Below the pieces are notes generated by a model. That model was given only the letters and a program-made list of their open reading frames with translations. It made no database searches and was not told where the DNA came from. A DNA stretch of 40,301 nucleotides from Bacteroidales bacterium. Lineage in GTDB: Bacteria > Bacteroidota > Bacteroidia > Bacteroidales > UBA932. This document shows, one piece after another, positions 16,333 to 24,952 of this stretch (positions within the stretch are counted from its first letter, which is position 1; every line of letters begins with the position of its first letter). The stretch covers positions 1-40,301 of the forward strand of contig JAFPWX010000008.1 in NCBI GenBank assembly GCA_017412645.1, read 5' to 3'. Both the position numbers and the translations under genes were made by a program.

Positions 16333-17160
16333 ATGCATACAAAGGAAGAAAAGATTGCGGCGTTCAGCCGGGCGCTCGACGTGATGGACACCCTTCGGGA
16401 AAAATGCCCGTGGAACGGATCCCAGACGAACGAGTCCCTGAGGCCGCTTACCATAGAAGAGGTTTATGAACTTTCCGACGCCGTCCTGGATGGTGATGCA
16501 AAGGAACTGTGCAAGGAGGTCGGCGACCTCTCCCTGCACGTGCTCTTCTACGCCAAAGTGGCTGAAGAGAAGGGAGAGTATGACATAGCCGATGTGCTGA
16601 ACGGCATGTGTGAAAAGATGATTTTCCGCCATCCCCATGTATTCGGCGACGGCAGCGGAAAAACTATGAGCGCCGAGGAAGTAGCCAAGGCCTGGGAACT
16701 CCGTAAAAAGAAGGAGCATGCCGGTAAGACCATACTGGAAGGCGTGCCACGCAGCTGCGAACCTATGCAAAAGGCCTTCATCCTTCAGGATAAGGCCTCG
16801 GCTGTAGGCTTCGACTGGGATTCTCCAGCCGACGTATGGCCAAAGGTTGACGAAGAGGTGGCCGAGGCCAAGGAAGCGGTGGGACTGGATGTGCACAAGG
16901 CTCCGGGGCGCAGCGGCAGCATCGAGGTCAGCGCGGCCCACGCGGAAGAAGAGTTCGGCGACGCGCTTTTCGCCCTTGTGAACGCCTGCCGTCTCTACGG
17001 AGTGGATCCTTCGGTGGCGCTGGGCAAGGCCTGCGACAAGTTCAAAAGGCGCTTTACCTACATGGAGACCACGGCGGCTGAGCGAGGACTCGACCTGGGC
17101 AGCATGACCCTCGCCGAAATGGATGCCATCTGGGACGAAGGCAAAGCCAAAGGGCTATAG
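16333..17160 (+). CDS. mazG: Nucleoside triphosphate pyrophosphohydrolase MazG
   Basis: This 275-residue protein hydrolyses (d)NTPs to the monophosphate and pyrophosphate, a house-cleaning role. It has the two-repeat MazG layout. Repeat one has LREKCPWNGSQTNESLRPLT and the metal site EEVYE (residues 42-46) with EVGD (62-65). Repeat two has DEEVAEAKEAV, then EEEFGDALFALVNACRLYGVDP and ALGKACDKFKRRF. The usual CPWD is CPWN here. Length is normal. It ends the run that begins at the DHH phosphoesterase; no strong terminator follows before the next promoter. Confidence 0.93.
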   Translation: MHTKEEKIAAFSRALDVMDTLREKCPWNGSQTNESLRPLTIEEVYELSDAVLDGDAKELCKEVGDLSLHVLFYAKVAEEKGEYDIADVLNGMCEKMIFRHPHVFGDGSGKTMSAEEVAKAWELRKKKEHAGKTILEGVPRSCEPMQKAFILQDKASAVGFDWDSPADVWPKVDEEVAEAKEAVGLDVHKAPGRSGSIEVSAAHAEEEFGDALFALVNACRLYGVDPSVALGKACDKFKRRFTYMETTAAERGLDLGSMTLAEMDAIWDEGKAKGL

Positions 17161-17161
17161 A

Positions 17162-17190
17162 TTGCCGTGTCCCAAAAATGGCTATCTTTG
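17162..17190 (+). promoter_or_regulatory. Promoter of the CoA-transferase gene
   Basis: TTG (17162-17164) and TATCTTTG (17183-17190) are separated by 18 bases; the -7 box is a perfect match and ends 20 bases before the ATG at 17211. It occupies the only gap in this stretch, just after mazG. Confidence 0.65.
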
Positions 17191-17210
17191 TAAACTGACA
17201 ATTCCTGAAC

Positions 17211-18509
17211 ATGAAGACTATCACCTATGTAAGCGCCGACGAGGCCGTAAGCCATATTAAAAGTGGCAGTCACATCCACCTTTCCAGCGTTGCAAGCGTT
17301 CCCCACTGCCTTATCCAGGCCCTGTGCCGGAGGGCGGATGCAGGAGACGTGCGCGACCTGCATTTCCATCACTTCCATACCGAAGGTCCCGCCCCTTACA
17401 GCGAGGAGCGTTACGCGGGTATCTTCTTCGACCAGGGTTTCTTCCTTGGCCCCAATGTGCGGAAGAACGTACAGGGCGGCTGGGCGGATTATTTGCCTGT
17501 TCACCTGGGCGAGAGCCAGAAGCTCTATCGCGACGGCTATATCCATCTCGGAGCGGCCCTCGTGAACGTGTCCCTGCCCGATGAGCATGGCTGCGTAAGC
17601 CTTGGTACTTCGGTCGACTGCAGTCTGGCCGCAGTGGAAACAGCAGACGTAGTGATAGGGGTGGTGAATCCCAATGTGCCCTTCGCATACGGCGACCTCC
17701 TGAATGTGGACCAGTTCGACTATCTGGTGAAGGACGACACTCCGCTGGTCACCGCAGCCTTTGCCGAACCCACTCCCACCGAGGTGCTCATCGGCAAGAA
17801 TGCTGCTGCCCTGGTGGAAGACGGCGACTGTATCCAGATGGGAATCGGCGCGCTGCCGAACGCCCTTGCAGCGCAGCTCGGTGGCCACAAGCATCTGGGT
17901 CTTCACACCGAAATGTTTGCCGACGGCCTGCTTCGCCTCATCAAGGCTGGCGTTATCGACGGCTCGTGCAAGAAGATTGACAACGGTAAGGTGGTGGCCA
18001 GTTTCCTGCTCGGAAGCAACGAGGTCTATTCCTTCATCGACCACAATCCGGACGTGCTCATGAAGGACATCAAATACGTGAACAATTCCTGGATCATAGC
18101 CCAGAATCCGCATATGAAGGCCATCAATTCGGCAGTGGAGGTAGACCTTACCGGCCAGATCTGCGCCGACTCCATCGGCACCCGTATCTGGAGTGGCACC
18201 GGCGGACAGGTAGACTTCGTGAAGGGCGCCACCATGAGCGAGGGCGGCAAGAGCATCACTGCTTTCGCCTCCCAGACCAAGTACGGCGGCAGCAAGATAG
18301 TGCCTGCCCTGCACGAAGGTGCCGGAGTGGTAACCCCGAGGGCCGATGCCCACTGGATTGTTACCGAGTTCGGAGCCGTGGACCTCTACGGCAAGAGCCT
18401 GCAGGAGAGGGCACGTCTGCTCATCAGCATAGCCCATCCCGACTGTCAGGAAGAGCTAGACCGTGCCGCTTTCGAGCGTTTCGGTCCCCACTGGAACCTG
18501 GTTCACTGA
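17211..18509 (+). CDS. Acyl-CoA:carboxylate CoA-transferase (acetyl-CoA hydrolase/transferase family)
   Basis: This 432-residue protein belongs to the family with 4-hydroxybutyrate CoA-transferase and butyryl-CoA:acetate CoA-transferase. The catalytic glutamate that forms the glutamyl-CoA intermediate is expected at Glu234 in LHTEMFADGLLRLIKAG, just after GIGALPNALAAQLGGHKHLG. The C-terminal WIVTEFGAVDLYGKSLQERARLLISIAHP is the standard ending of this family. Length (about 430-440) fits But/AbfT-type enzymes rather than the longer (about 500) Cat1/succinyl-CoA type. It would exchange CoA between acetate and a short-chain acyl-CoA in fermentation. The stop overlaps the tcdA start (TGATG). Confidence 0.9.
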   Translation: MKTITYVSADEAVSHIKSGSHIHLSSVASVPHCLIQALCRRADAGDVRDLHFHHFHTEGPAPYSEERYAGIFFDQGFFLGPNVRKNVQGGWADYLPVHLGESQKLYRDGYIHLGAALVNVSLPDEHGCVSLGTSVDCSLAAVETADVVIGVVNPNVPFAYGDLLNVDQFDYLVKDDTPLVTAAFAEPTPTEVLIGKNAAALVEDGDCIQMGIGALPNALAAQLGGHKHLGLHTEMFADGLLRLIKAGVIDGSCKKIDNGKVVASFLLGSNEVYSFIDHNPDVLMKDIKYVNNSWIIAQNPHMKAINSAVEVDLTGQICADSIGTRIWSGTGGQVDFVKGATMSEGGKSITAFASQTKYGGSKIVPALHEGAGVVTPRADAHWIVTEFGAVDLYGKSLQERARLLISIAHPDCQEELDRAAFERFGPHWNLVH

Positions 18510-19237
18510 TGACTCAGCCCTGGCAGCAGCGCACCGAGCTCATTCTCGGCCCCGGAGGCGTCGCCCGTCTGGCGGCTGCCAGAGTGCTGGTAGTGGGGCT
18601 TGGCGGCGTGGGGGCCATGGCGGCGGAGATGCTGGTGCGCGCAGGGGTAGGGCATATCACATTGGTCGATTCCGACGTCGTCTCCGAAAGCAATATCAAC
18701 CGTCAGCTGCCGGCTCTCCAATCAACGCTCGGCCGCCCGAAGGCCGAGGTGGTAGGGGAGCGTTTGCTGGACATCAATCCGGCCCTGGATCTCCGCCTCA
18801 TCAAGGAATTCATTCACGAAGACAGCATTCCTGCGCTGCTGCAGCCGGAGTACGACTATGTGGTAGATGCCATAGACACCCTAAGCCCAAAAATAGCGCT
18901 CATCCAGTGGTGCCTGGCAAACGGGCAGCCGCTGGTGTCGTCAATGGGCTCGGGGGCCAAGACCGACGGCACGCGGGTACGCATTGCCGACATCTCCAAA
19001 ACCCGAATGTGTCCTCTTGCACACATGCTCCGCAAACGGCTGCACCATTTCGGCATCACCGAAGGCTTCCTTGCCGTGTTCTCGGAGGAAAAACCCGATG
19101 AAGGAGCAATTGTGAGGGAGGAAAGCCGCAACAAGCGCAGCAACGTCGGTACCGTGGCGTGGCTGCCCGCAGTCTTCGGTTGCGCATGCGCGCAGGCGGC
19201 CGTGCTCGCTATTGCAGAAAAGAGCGAAAATCGCTAA
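18509..19237 (+). CDS. tcdA: tRNA threonylcarbamoyladenosine dehydratase
   Basis: This 242-residue E1-like protein (also called CsdL) uses ATP to cyclise the tRNA A37 modification t6A to ct6A. It opens with QRTELILGPGGVARLAAARVLVVGLGGVGA, where GLGGVG (residues 30-35) is the nucleotide-binding loop, followed by LVDSDVVSESNINRQ with the adenylation residues, DYVVDAIDTLSPK and SSMGSGAKTDGTRVRIADISKT. Length fits TcdA (about 240-270) rather than ThiF or MoeB, and no thiS/moaD neighbour exists. It overlaps the CoA-transferase by one base; a functional link is not evident. Confidence 0.9.
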   Translation: MTQPWQQRTELILGPGGVARLAAARVLVVGLGGVGAMAAEMLVRAGVGHITLVDSDVVSESNINRQLPALQSTLGRPKAEVVGERLLDINPALDLRLIKEFIHEDSIPALLQPEYDYVVDAIDTLSPKIALIQWCLANGQPLVSSMGSGAKTDGTRVRIADISKTRMCPLAHMLRKRLHHFGITEGFLAVFSEEKPDEGAIVREESRNKRSNVGTVAWLPAVFGCACAQAAVLAIAEKSENR

Positions 19238-19242
19238 CTTTG
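19212..19242 (+). promoter_or_regulatory. Promoter overlapping the tcdA stop codon
   Basis: TTG (19212-19214) and TAACTTTG (19235-19242) are exactly 20 bases apart. The first three bases of the -7 box are the TAA stop of tcdA. The box ends 8 bases before the ATG at 19251, so the leader is very short or absent. Confidence 0.65.
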
Positions 19243-19250
19243 CGGCCTTT

Positions 19251-20366
19251 ATGGAACTTCAGGAAGTCATAACACGTCGTGACTTGCGTGCGTTTGTGCG
19301 CTTTCCGGACAGCCTGTACAAGGGCTGCCCGCAGTATGTTCCCGCCCTGCACTCAGACCAGATGCATACCCTCACCCGGGATGCTTCTTTGGAGTACTGC
19401 ACTCACAAAATGTGGCTGGTGACAGAAGGCCGCGAAGTCCTCGGACGCATCTGTGCCATGATCAACCCCCACTACAACGAACGTTACGGGAAAAAGTGCG
19501 TGCGTTTTGGCTGGTTCGACTGTGTGAACGATCCGAAGGTCGCGGAAATGCTGCTGGGCGCTGCTGAGAAATGGGGTAAGGAGCAGGGTATGGAGCGCAT
19601 CCATGGTCCGCTTTTCTTCAACACCCTCGGCAAACAGGGAATGCTGGTGGAAGGATTCGAGAATGTGCCTCCTTTCAACTGCATCTATAACTATCCCTAT
19701 TACAATGAGTTGGTGCAGGGTTATGGCTTCGAAAAGGAATGCGATTGGGTGCAGTACCGCATGCAGTCTCAACTCGGAATTCCCGAAAAGGCAAAGCGCG
19801 TGGCAAAGCTAGTGATGGAACGTTACAATCTGCATTTCGGAAGCCTGGACGCGCTTAAGAAAGATAAGGCCCTGGTACGGAAGTTCTTCCATGTCTACTC
19901 GGAGTCCTTCAAGGATAAAGTATATAATTTCATCCCCTTCACCGATGCCGAGATAGAGCAGGAGGCCCGCACTGTGCTTCCTTTCATAAATGACCGCGAC
20001 TCTGTGATAGTGCTCGACGAGAATGAAGAGATAGTTGCCTTCGGTATCTGCATGCCAAGCATGAGCAAGGCGCTACAGAAGGCTCGCGGGCGGCTCTTCC
20101 CATTCGGATGGTGGCACCTGCTCCGCGCACGGAGTGACTTCTCCCTGATGGATCTGATGATCAACGGAGCGGTACCGGAATGGCAAAACAAGGGAGTGTC
20201 CTCCATCTACTATCAGAAAATGGCCGAAAAGGCAATTCAATACAATTACGGAGACAGCATCTCCAATCCCCAGATAGAAAGCAACAGCGCCGCGAATATC
20301 TGGAACGCATATCCCGGGCACACCCTCTATATGCGCAGGCGCTGCTACATAAAGGATATCAGATAA
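19251..20366 (+). CDS. GNAT-like acyltransferase, unknown substrate
   Basis: This is a 371-residue cytoplasmic protein. The stretch [60 protein letters not shown] has the strand-helix pattern of the GNAT acetyltransferase fold (cofactor helix near residues 93-112). The C-terminal part ([22 protein letters not shown]) looks like a second, degenerate GNAT unit, so a two-domain layout is possible. Similar proteins of about 370-390 residues are common in Bacteroidota and are annotated only as hypothetical or N-acetyltransferase. I chose ATG 19251 because the promoter box ends just before it; a longer frame from 19212 lies inside tcdA. The stop overlaps the prfA start (TAATG). Confidence 0.8.
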   Translation: MELQEVITRRDLRAFVRFPDSLYKGCPQYVPALHSDQMHTLTRDASLEYCTHKMWLVTEGREVLGRICAMINPHYNERYGKKCVRFGWFDCVNDPKVAEMLLGAAEKWGKEQGMERIHGPLFFNTLGKQGMLVEGFENVPPFNCIYNYPYYNELVQGYGFEKECDWVQYRMQSQLGIPEKAKRVAKLVMERYNLHFGSLDALKKDKALVRKFFHVYSESFKDKVYNFIPFTDAEIEQEARTVLPFINDRDSVIVLDENEEIVAFGICMPSMSKALQKARGRLFPFGWWHLLRARSDFSLMDLMINGAVPEWQNKGVSSIYYQKMAEKAIQYNYGDSISNPQIESNSAANIWNAYPGHTLYMRRRCYIKDIR

Positions 20367-21457
20367 TGGCAAGCGAGAACACATTGTTGGAAAAAGTGCT
20401 GTCGCTGCAGGATAAGTTCGCATCCCTGCAGGAGCAGCTGTCCAGCCCCGAGGTAATGGGCGACATGAAGCGCTATGTGCAGCTCAACAAGGACTACAAG
20501 CAGCTGGAACCCATCATCAAGGCGGGTCTGGAGTATAAGAAGGCCGTGGAAAACCTGGCCTCCGCAAAAGACGTGCTCATGAATGAGAGCGACCCCGACC
20601 TCAAGGACATGGCCCGTGAGGAAATCTCCGAAATCGAGGGCAAACTGCCCGATATGGAGCAGAATATCAAACTCCTGCTCATCCCGGCAGATCCCGACGA
20701 CGGCAAGAACGCTATCGTGGAAATCCGCGGCGGCACCGGCGGCGACGAGGCTGCCATCTTTGCCGGCGACCTCTTCCGCATGTACCAGCACTACGCCGAA
20801 ATAAAAGGATGGAAACTCGAGATCACCGACCAGAGTTTCGGTACTTCCGGTGGCTACAAACAGGTGGTGTTCAAGCTCTCATCCAGTACCGATGGAGTGT
20901 ACGGCACCATGAAGTACGAGAGCGGCGTGCACCGCGTGCAGAGGGTTCCCCAGACCGAGACCCAGGGCCGAATCCAGACTTCCGCCGCATCCGTTGCGGT
21001 GTTCCCGGAAGCCGGCGAATTCGACATCGAACTCAATCCTGCCGATATCCGTAAAGATCTCTTCTGTGCATCAGGCCCGGGCGGACAGGGAGTTAATACC
21101 ACCTACAGCGCCGTGCGTCTTACCCACATTCCCTCCGGAATCGTGGTTCAGTGCCAGGAGGAGCGTTCGCAGATCAAGAACGCGGAAAGGGCTATGGAAG
21201 AGCTGCGTACCCGTCTCTACAACATGGAGCACCAGAAGTACCTCGACGGCATCGCCGCGAAGCGTAAGACCATGGTGTCCACCGGCGACCGCAGCGCCAA
21301 GATACGCACCTACAACTATCCCCAGGGCCGTGTTACCGACCACCGCATAGGCTGGAGCATGTACAACCTGCCGGCCTTCATGGACGGGGATATTCAGGAT
21401 TGCATCGATGCCCTCCAGGTGGCGGAGAACGCCGAGCGCCTGAAGGAAGCGGAATAA
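20366..21457 (+). CDS. prfA: Peptide chain release factor 1
   Basis: This 363-residue protein recognises UAG and UAA stop codons and triggers peptide release. The GGQ motif is in [23 protein letters not shown], and the codon-recognition PxT motif is PQT in [14 protein letters not shown] (RF2 would have SPF). Length is normal and no internal frameshift is present, which also speaks for RF1 over RF2. The ATG at 20366 overlaps the upstream stop by one base (TAATG); a longer open frame from 20180 lies inside the previous gene and is not RF-like. The gene ends at a bidirectional terminator. Confidence 0.95.
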   Translation: MASENTLLEKVLSLQDKFASLQEQLSSPEVMGDMKRYVQLNKDYKQLEPIIKAGLEYKKAVENLASAKDVLMNESDPDLKDMAREEISEIEGKLPDMEQNIKLLLIPADPDDGKNAIVEIRGGTGGDEAAIFAGDLFRMYQHYAEIKGWKLEITDQSFGTSGGYKQVVFKLSSSTDGVYGTMKYESGVHRVQRVPQTETQGRIQTSAASVAVFPEAGEFDIELNPADIRKDLFCASGPGGQGVNTTYSAVRLTHIPSGIVVQCQEERSQIKNAERAMEELRTRLYNMEHQKYLDGIAAKRKTMVSTGDRSAKIRTYNYPQGRVTDHRIGWSMYNLPAFMDGDIQDCIDALQVAENAERLKEAE

Positions 21458-21459
21458 AA

Positions 21460-21487
21460 AAAAATGAGGCTTGCGGGCCTCATTTTT
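21460..21487. terminator. Bidirectional terminator between prfA and fabF
   Basis: AAAAATGAGGC and GCCTCATTTTT form a perfect 11-bp stem with a 6-base loop (21471-21476). The A tract on one side and T tract on the other let it work for both converging genes. It begins 2 bases after the prfA stop and ends 20 bases before the fabF stop. Confidence 0.88.
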
Positions 21488-21507
21488 CGTATACTGATTG
21501 TTCGGAT

Positions 21508-22755
21508 TTAGACTTTTCTGAAAGCGACACATCCGTTATGGCCGCCGAAGCCGAAGCTGTTGCTGATGCCGATGGTGGCCTGGACTTTCTGTGCCTTGTT
21601 CGGAGTGTAATCGAGATCGCATTCCGGATCGGGATTGTCCAGATTGATAGTCGGAGGGATGATGCCCTCTTCGAGAGCCTTCACCACTGCGATTGCCTCG
21701 GCGGCACCGGTGGCGCCGAACATGTGCGCGTGCATGCTCTTGGTGCTGGAGATGTGGGCCCTGCGGGCGTCTTCCTCACCGAGAGCGAGCTTGATGGCGG
21801 CAGTTTCGGCCACGTCGTTGAGATGGGTGCCGGTGCCGTGAGCGTTGATGTACAAAACGTCCTTCTTCGGGTCGTAGCCAGCCTGATCCAGGGCGATGCG
21901 CATGCAACGGCTCTGGGTGCTGCCGTCCGGCCTGGGAGCGGTGGCGTGATGGGCGTCGCAGGTGCTGCCGTAACCCACCATTTCAGCGTAAATATGGGCT
22001 CCGCGGGCAACTGCATGCTCCCACTCTTCAAGAATGAGAACTGCGGCGCCGTCGGCCATCACAAATCCGCCACGATCCTTGTTGAAGGGAAGGCTGGCGT
22101 GCTTGGGATTGGGCTCGAGCGTGAGGGCGCGGCTGTTTGCAAAGCCGGCAAGGCCGATCGGAACGGCTCCTTCCTCAGCACCGCCAACGATCATTGCGGT
22201 GGCATAGCCGTGGCGTATGGTGCGGTAGGCCTCTCCCAGCGAATGGGTGGAGGTGGCGCAGGCGGTCTGCACGTTGAGGCAGGTTCCCTGGGCGCCGAAG
22301 CGTATAGCTATCTGGCCGGAGGCCATGTCCGCTATCATTGTGGGGATGAAGAGGGGAGACACCCACTTTCCGGAGGGTTCTTCCAGAAGGCTCTTCACAT
22401 TGGCGACGATGACGTCGAATCCGCCAACACCGGAGGAGACTATGGTGCCAAGCTCTTCGGGTGCGATGTTCTCCCCGCTCACGAGGCCGCTGTCGCGCAT
22501 GGCCTGAACTGCTGCCGCCATTGCATAGACGGTGTATTTGGCCTGCTTGCGCACGAAGGGAGCCGGGATGTCGTAGTCTTCCGGATGGAAGTCGTGTATC
22601 TTGCCCGCAATCTTCACTGCAAAGCCGTCGGTGGGGAATTCTGTAATATAGTCGATGCCGCAGACACCTGCCTTGAGGTTCTGCCAGAAGGTGGCTACGT
22701 CGTTTCCTATGCAGGAAAGGACGCCCATGCCTGTAACTGCTACTCTTTTGTCCAT
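21508..22755 (-). CDS. fabF: Beta-ketoacyl-ACP synthase, FabF type
   Basis: This 415-residue condensing enzyme elongates acyl chains on acyl carrier protein with malonyl-ACP. It starts MDKRVAVTGMGVLSCIGND, typical for KAS II. The catalytic triad is Cys166 (TACATST), His306 (NAHGTGT) and His344 (KSMHAHMFGATGA). The last motif is usually KSMTGHLLGAAG, so HA replaces TG before the histidine. The frame is open to 22785, but the ATG at 22755 gives the usual N-terminus and lies 8 bases after a perfect -7 box. It stands alone, without acpP or other fab genes, so it may be either the main FabF or a second copy for special lipids. Confidence 0.9.
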   Translation of the reverse strand: MDKRVAVTGMGVLSCIGNDVATFWQNLKAGVCGIDYITEFPTDGFAVKIAGKIHDFHPEDYDIPAPFVRKQAKYTVYAMAAAVQAMRDSGLVSGENIAPEELGTIVSSGVGGFDVIVANVKSLLEEPSGKWVSPLFIPTMIADMASGQIAIRFGAQGTCLNVQTACATSTHSLGEAYRTIRHGYATAMIVGGAEEGAVPIGLAGFANSRALTLEPNPKHASLPFNKDRGGFVMADGAAVLILEEWEHAVARGAHIYAEMVGYGSTCDAHHATAPRPDGSTQSRCMRIALDQAGYDPKKDVLYINAHGTGTHLNDVAETAAIKLALGEEDARRAHISSTKSMHAHMFGATGAAEAIAVVKALEEGIIPPTINLDNPDPECDLDYTPNKAQKVQATIGISNSFGFGGHNGCVAFRKV

Positions 22756-22763
22756 TTCGGCGG

Positions 22764-22771
22764 CAAAGATA
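22764..22771 (-). promoter_or_regulatory. -7 box of fabF
   Basis: The complement reads TATCTTTG, a perfect TAnnTTTG match ending 8 bases before the fabF ATG at 22755. It lies back to back with the LytTR gene promoter in a 58-base gap. Confidence 0.6.
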
Positions 22772-22785
22772 CGAAGAAAAAACAT

Positions 22786-22793
22786 TATATTTG
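22786..22793 (+). promoter_or_regulatory. -7 box of the LytTR regulator gene
   Basis: TATATTTG is a perfect TAnnTTTG match ending 20 bases before the ATG at 22814. No clear -33 box is seen. Confidence 0.6.
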
Positions 22794-22813
22794 CATTCTA
22801 CGCACACGCGCCC

Positions 22814-23692
22814 ATGAACCTCAGGGAAAGAATACCGTCCTACCTCACCGGAGCGACCCAACTCGCCGCCACGGTGGTGTTCGCGGCCCTGTTCGCGGTG
22901 ATTGCGCTCACTGTCACCGTGTATTACGATTCCCACAGCTGGTTCTCCGTCGGCCCCAACGCCACGTTCGGATACACTACCGCTTTCATCCTCGCCGCAA
23001 TAGCCGTCCTGATGCTGAGCAAAAGGCTCATGTACCGTTCCACAAGGCGCTTTACGCTCGACTGGGGCAGCTATCTGCTATGGAATCTCGCGGAGGTGGT
23101 TGTAATCGCCCTGTTGTACACCGGACTCACGATGCACCTCTTCTCCATCGAACTCATTTCGATACCCAACCTGGGGTTTCAGGCCACGCTCCTTCGCAGT
23201 TTCATCATCACCGCCCTCCTCATCGGGGTGCCTTATCTCATCGCAGGCCTTTACTACGCTTTGCGTGACCGCGACAACACCATACGCCTCCTGAACTACG
23301 GCAACATCGTCACGGACTCGGAACTCTCTCCGCTCGACCGGGAAAAGATCACCCTTTTCGGCGAAGACGGTACCATGAAGCTCAGTATCAGCCTCAAAAA
23401 CCTGTTCTACATAGAATCGGACGACAACTACATCAAAGTCTGGTATTCCGATTCGGCGGGGGAGGTGAAACAGTACATGCTGCGCTCCCGCCTCAAGACG
23501 GTGGAAGAGAGCTTCGCCGGCAGCCCTCTTGTGCGCTGCCATAGGAAATACATAGTCAATCTCCTTAGGGTGGACATGGTCTCCCGGGAGAAAGACGGAT
23601 ACTACGTTAAACTCGACCTCTCCTCCGCGGAGCCAATCCCGGTGTCCAAGACCTATGAGGAGCAGGTGCTTGCAAGATTCAATTCAAGATAA
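22814..23692 (+). CDS. Membrane-anchored LytTR-family transcription regulator
   Basis: This 292-residue protein joins four predicted membrane helices (about 16-37, 51-70, 86-108 and 127-150) to a C-terminal LytTR DNA-binding domain (about 180-290). The LytTR part shows FYIESDDNYIKVWY, MLRSRLKTVEESF, LVRCHRKYIVNLLRVDMV and the final IPVSKTYEEQVLARF. There is no phosphoacceptor receiver domain, so control must come through the membrane part rather than a histidine kinase. The ATG at 22814 follows the promoter box by 20 bases; the longer open frame to the left overlaps fabF. It is followed closely by the DUF4293 gene (2 bases), which is also a membrane protein. Confidence 0.88.
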   Translation: MNLRERIPSYLTGATQLAATVVFAALFAVIALTVTVYYDSHSWFSVGPNATFGYTTAFILAAIAVLMLSKRLMYRSTRRFTLDWGSYLLWNLAEVVVIALLYTGLTMHLFSIELISIPNLGFQATLLRSFIITALLIGVPYLIAGLYYALRDRDNTIRLLNYGNIVTDSELSPLDREKITLFGEDGTMKLSISLKNLFYIESDDNYIKVWYSDSAGEVKQYMLRSRLKTVEESFAGSPLVRCHRKYIVNLLRVDMVSREKDGYYVKLDLSSAEPIPVSKTYEEQVLARFNSR

Positions 23693-23694
23693 CT

Positions 23695-24069
23695 ATGTGG
23701 CAAAGGATACAGACTCTTTATCTGGTCGTGGCGTTAGGCCTGCTGGTGGCAATGTTCTGGCACCTGACCTTCCTTTGGTGGCTGATACTGCTGGGAGTCG
23801 CCTGCTTCATGCAGCTTGTGGCGGTTCTGGCGTATAAGTTCCGCCTCTTCCAGATGCGTACAGCCATCATCGCGGCCATCATGCTGCTCGGCCTGCAGAT
23901 ATGGATGGCAGTGGTTTATCTCACCGGGGACAAAGCTGCATTCAATATTACGGCGGTGTTCCCCGTCGTGGCGGCTATTCTCGACGGCCTGGCAGCCCGC
24001 GCGATATTCTCCGACGAACTCATCGTCCGGAGCTCCTCCCGCCTTCGCTCAAGCAAAAGAAAACACTAA
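23695..24069 (+). CDS. DUF4293 membrane protein
   Basis: This 124-residue protein starts MWQRIQTLYLVVALGLLVAMF, the typical opening of DUF4293, a Bacteroidota family of small four-helix membrane proteins with no known function. Predicted helices are about 8-23, 27-47, 57-75 and 82-98, and the C-terminus is basic (RSSSRLRSSKRKH). It starts 2 bases after the LytTR regulator and 13 bases before the nucleoside phosphorylase, so the three are probably one transcript. The shared transcript suggests, but does not prove, a partnership with the membrane regulator. Confidence 0.87.
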   Translation: MWQRIQTLYLVVALGLLVAMFWHLTFLWWLILLGVACFMQLVAVLAYKFRLFQMRTAIIAAIMLLGLQIWMAVVYLTGDKAAFNITAVFPVVAAILDGLAARAIFSDELIVRSSSRLRSSKRKH

Positions 24070-24082
24070 ATAAACGATAATC

Positions 24083-24952
24083 ATGAGAATCGCAGAATCT
24101 GAACTCATCATCAACGGCGACGGATCGGCTTTCCACATTCACATCAAACCGTCCGAACTGGCCGATACCGTGCTCCTCGTCGGCGACCCAGGACGCGTAC
24201 AGATGTTCGTCCCGTATTTCGAGAAGATTGAAGCCCAGGGGCAGTCGCGCGAATTCGCCTTCGTAACGGGCATCTATCACGGAAAGCGCATCACCGCCCT
24301 CTCCCATGGAATCGGCCCCGACAACATCGACATCGTGGCCACCGAACTGGACGCCCTGGCAAATGTGGATTTTGCTACGCGCGAAGAAAAGCCGGAGCAC
24401 AAGCGCCTTACTCTTGTTCGTATCGGAACATGCGGCGCCATACAGCCCGAGATTCCGCTCGGCTCTTTTGTCAGCAGCCATATCAGCATCGGTACCGACG
24501 GTATGTTCAACTGGTACGCGAACCGCGACAAGGTGTGCCTGCTCGACTTTGAAGAGGCTTTCAAAAAGCACTGCAACTGGAACAAACACCTTTCTGATCC
24601 GTACTTTGTGCGCGCTTCAGAAAGGCTCATCAAACTCTTCGAGCCTGTTACTGTGAAGGGTATGACCATCTCGGCCGGCGGTTTCTACGGTCCTCAGGGA
24701 CGTATCGTCCGCCAGGGGCTTGCAATGCCGAACATGCTGGAAGACTTCGAGTCCTTCGAATACAAGGGCTGCAAGGTCACCAACTTCGAGATGGAAGGTG
24801 CTGCCCTGGCCGGAATGGCCGCATCTCTCGGCCACGATGCCATCACCATTTGCTGCGTCATCGCCCACCGTTACCTCAAGGACGCCAATACGGACTACAA
24901 ACCCCGCGTGGCGGAGCTTGTAAAGCTTGTGATGGACAAGGTTACGGAGTAA
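24083..24952 (+). CDS. Nucleoside phosphorylase, uridine phosphorylase type
   Basis: This 289-residue cytoplasmic enzyme cleaves nucleosides with phosphate to base and ribose 1-phosphate. It has the NP-I fold motifs: phosphate-binding GDPGRV at residues 34-39, ITALSHGIGPDNIDIVATEL, RIGTCGAIQPEIPLGSFV, and NFEMEGAALAGMAASLG with the ribose-binding Met-Glu. The EME motif and length (about 250-290) fit uridine phosphorylases and their close relatives; inosine or other nucleosides cannot be excluded. The stop codon is directly adjacent to that of the convergent Clp N-domain gene (TAATTA), with no visible terminator between. Confidence 0.88.
   Translation: MRIAESELIINGDGSAFHIHIKPSELADTVLLVGDPGRVQMFVPYFEKIEAQGQSREFAFVTGIYHGKRITALSHGIGPDNIDIVATELDALANVDFATREEKPEHKRLTLVRIGTCGAIQPEIPLGSFVSSHISIGTDGMFNWYANRDKVCLLDFEEAFKKHCNWNKHLSDPYFVRASERLIKLFEPVTVKGMTISAGGFYGPQGRIVRQGLAMPNMLEDFESFEYKGCKVTNFEMEGAALAGMAASLGHDAITICCVIAHRYLKDANTDYKPRVAELVKLVMDKVTE

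Noticed and set aside
21400-23268. 622-codon rightward open frame across fabF
   Set aside because: It lies antisense to fabF and crosses the prfA-fabF terminator and both promoters at 22764-22793; no recognisable domain.
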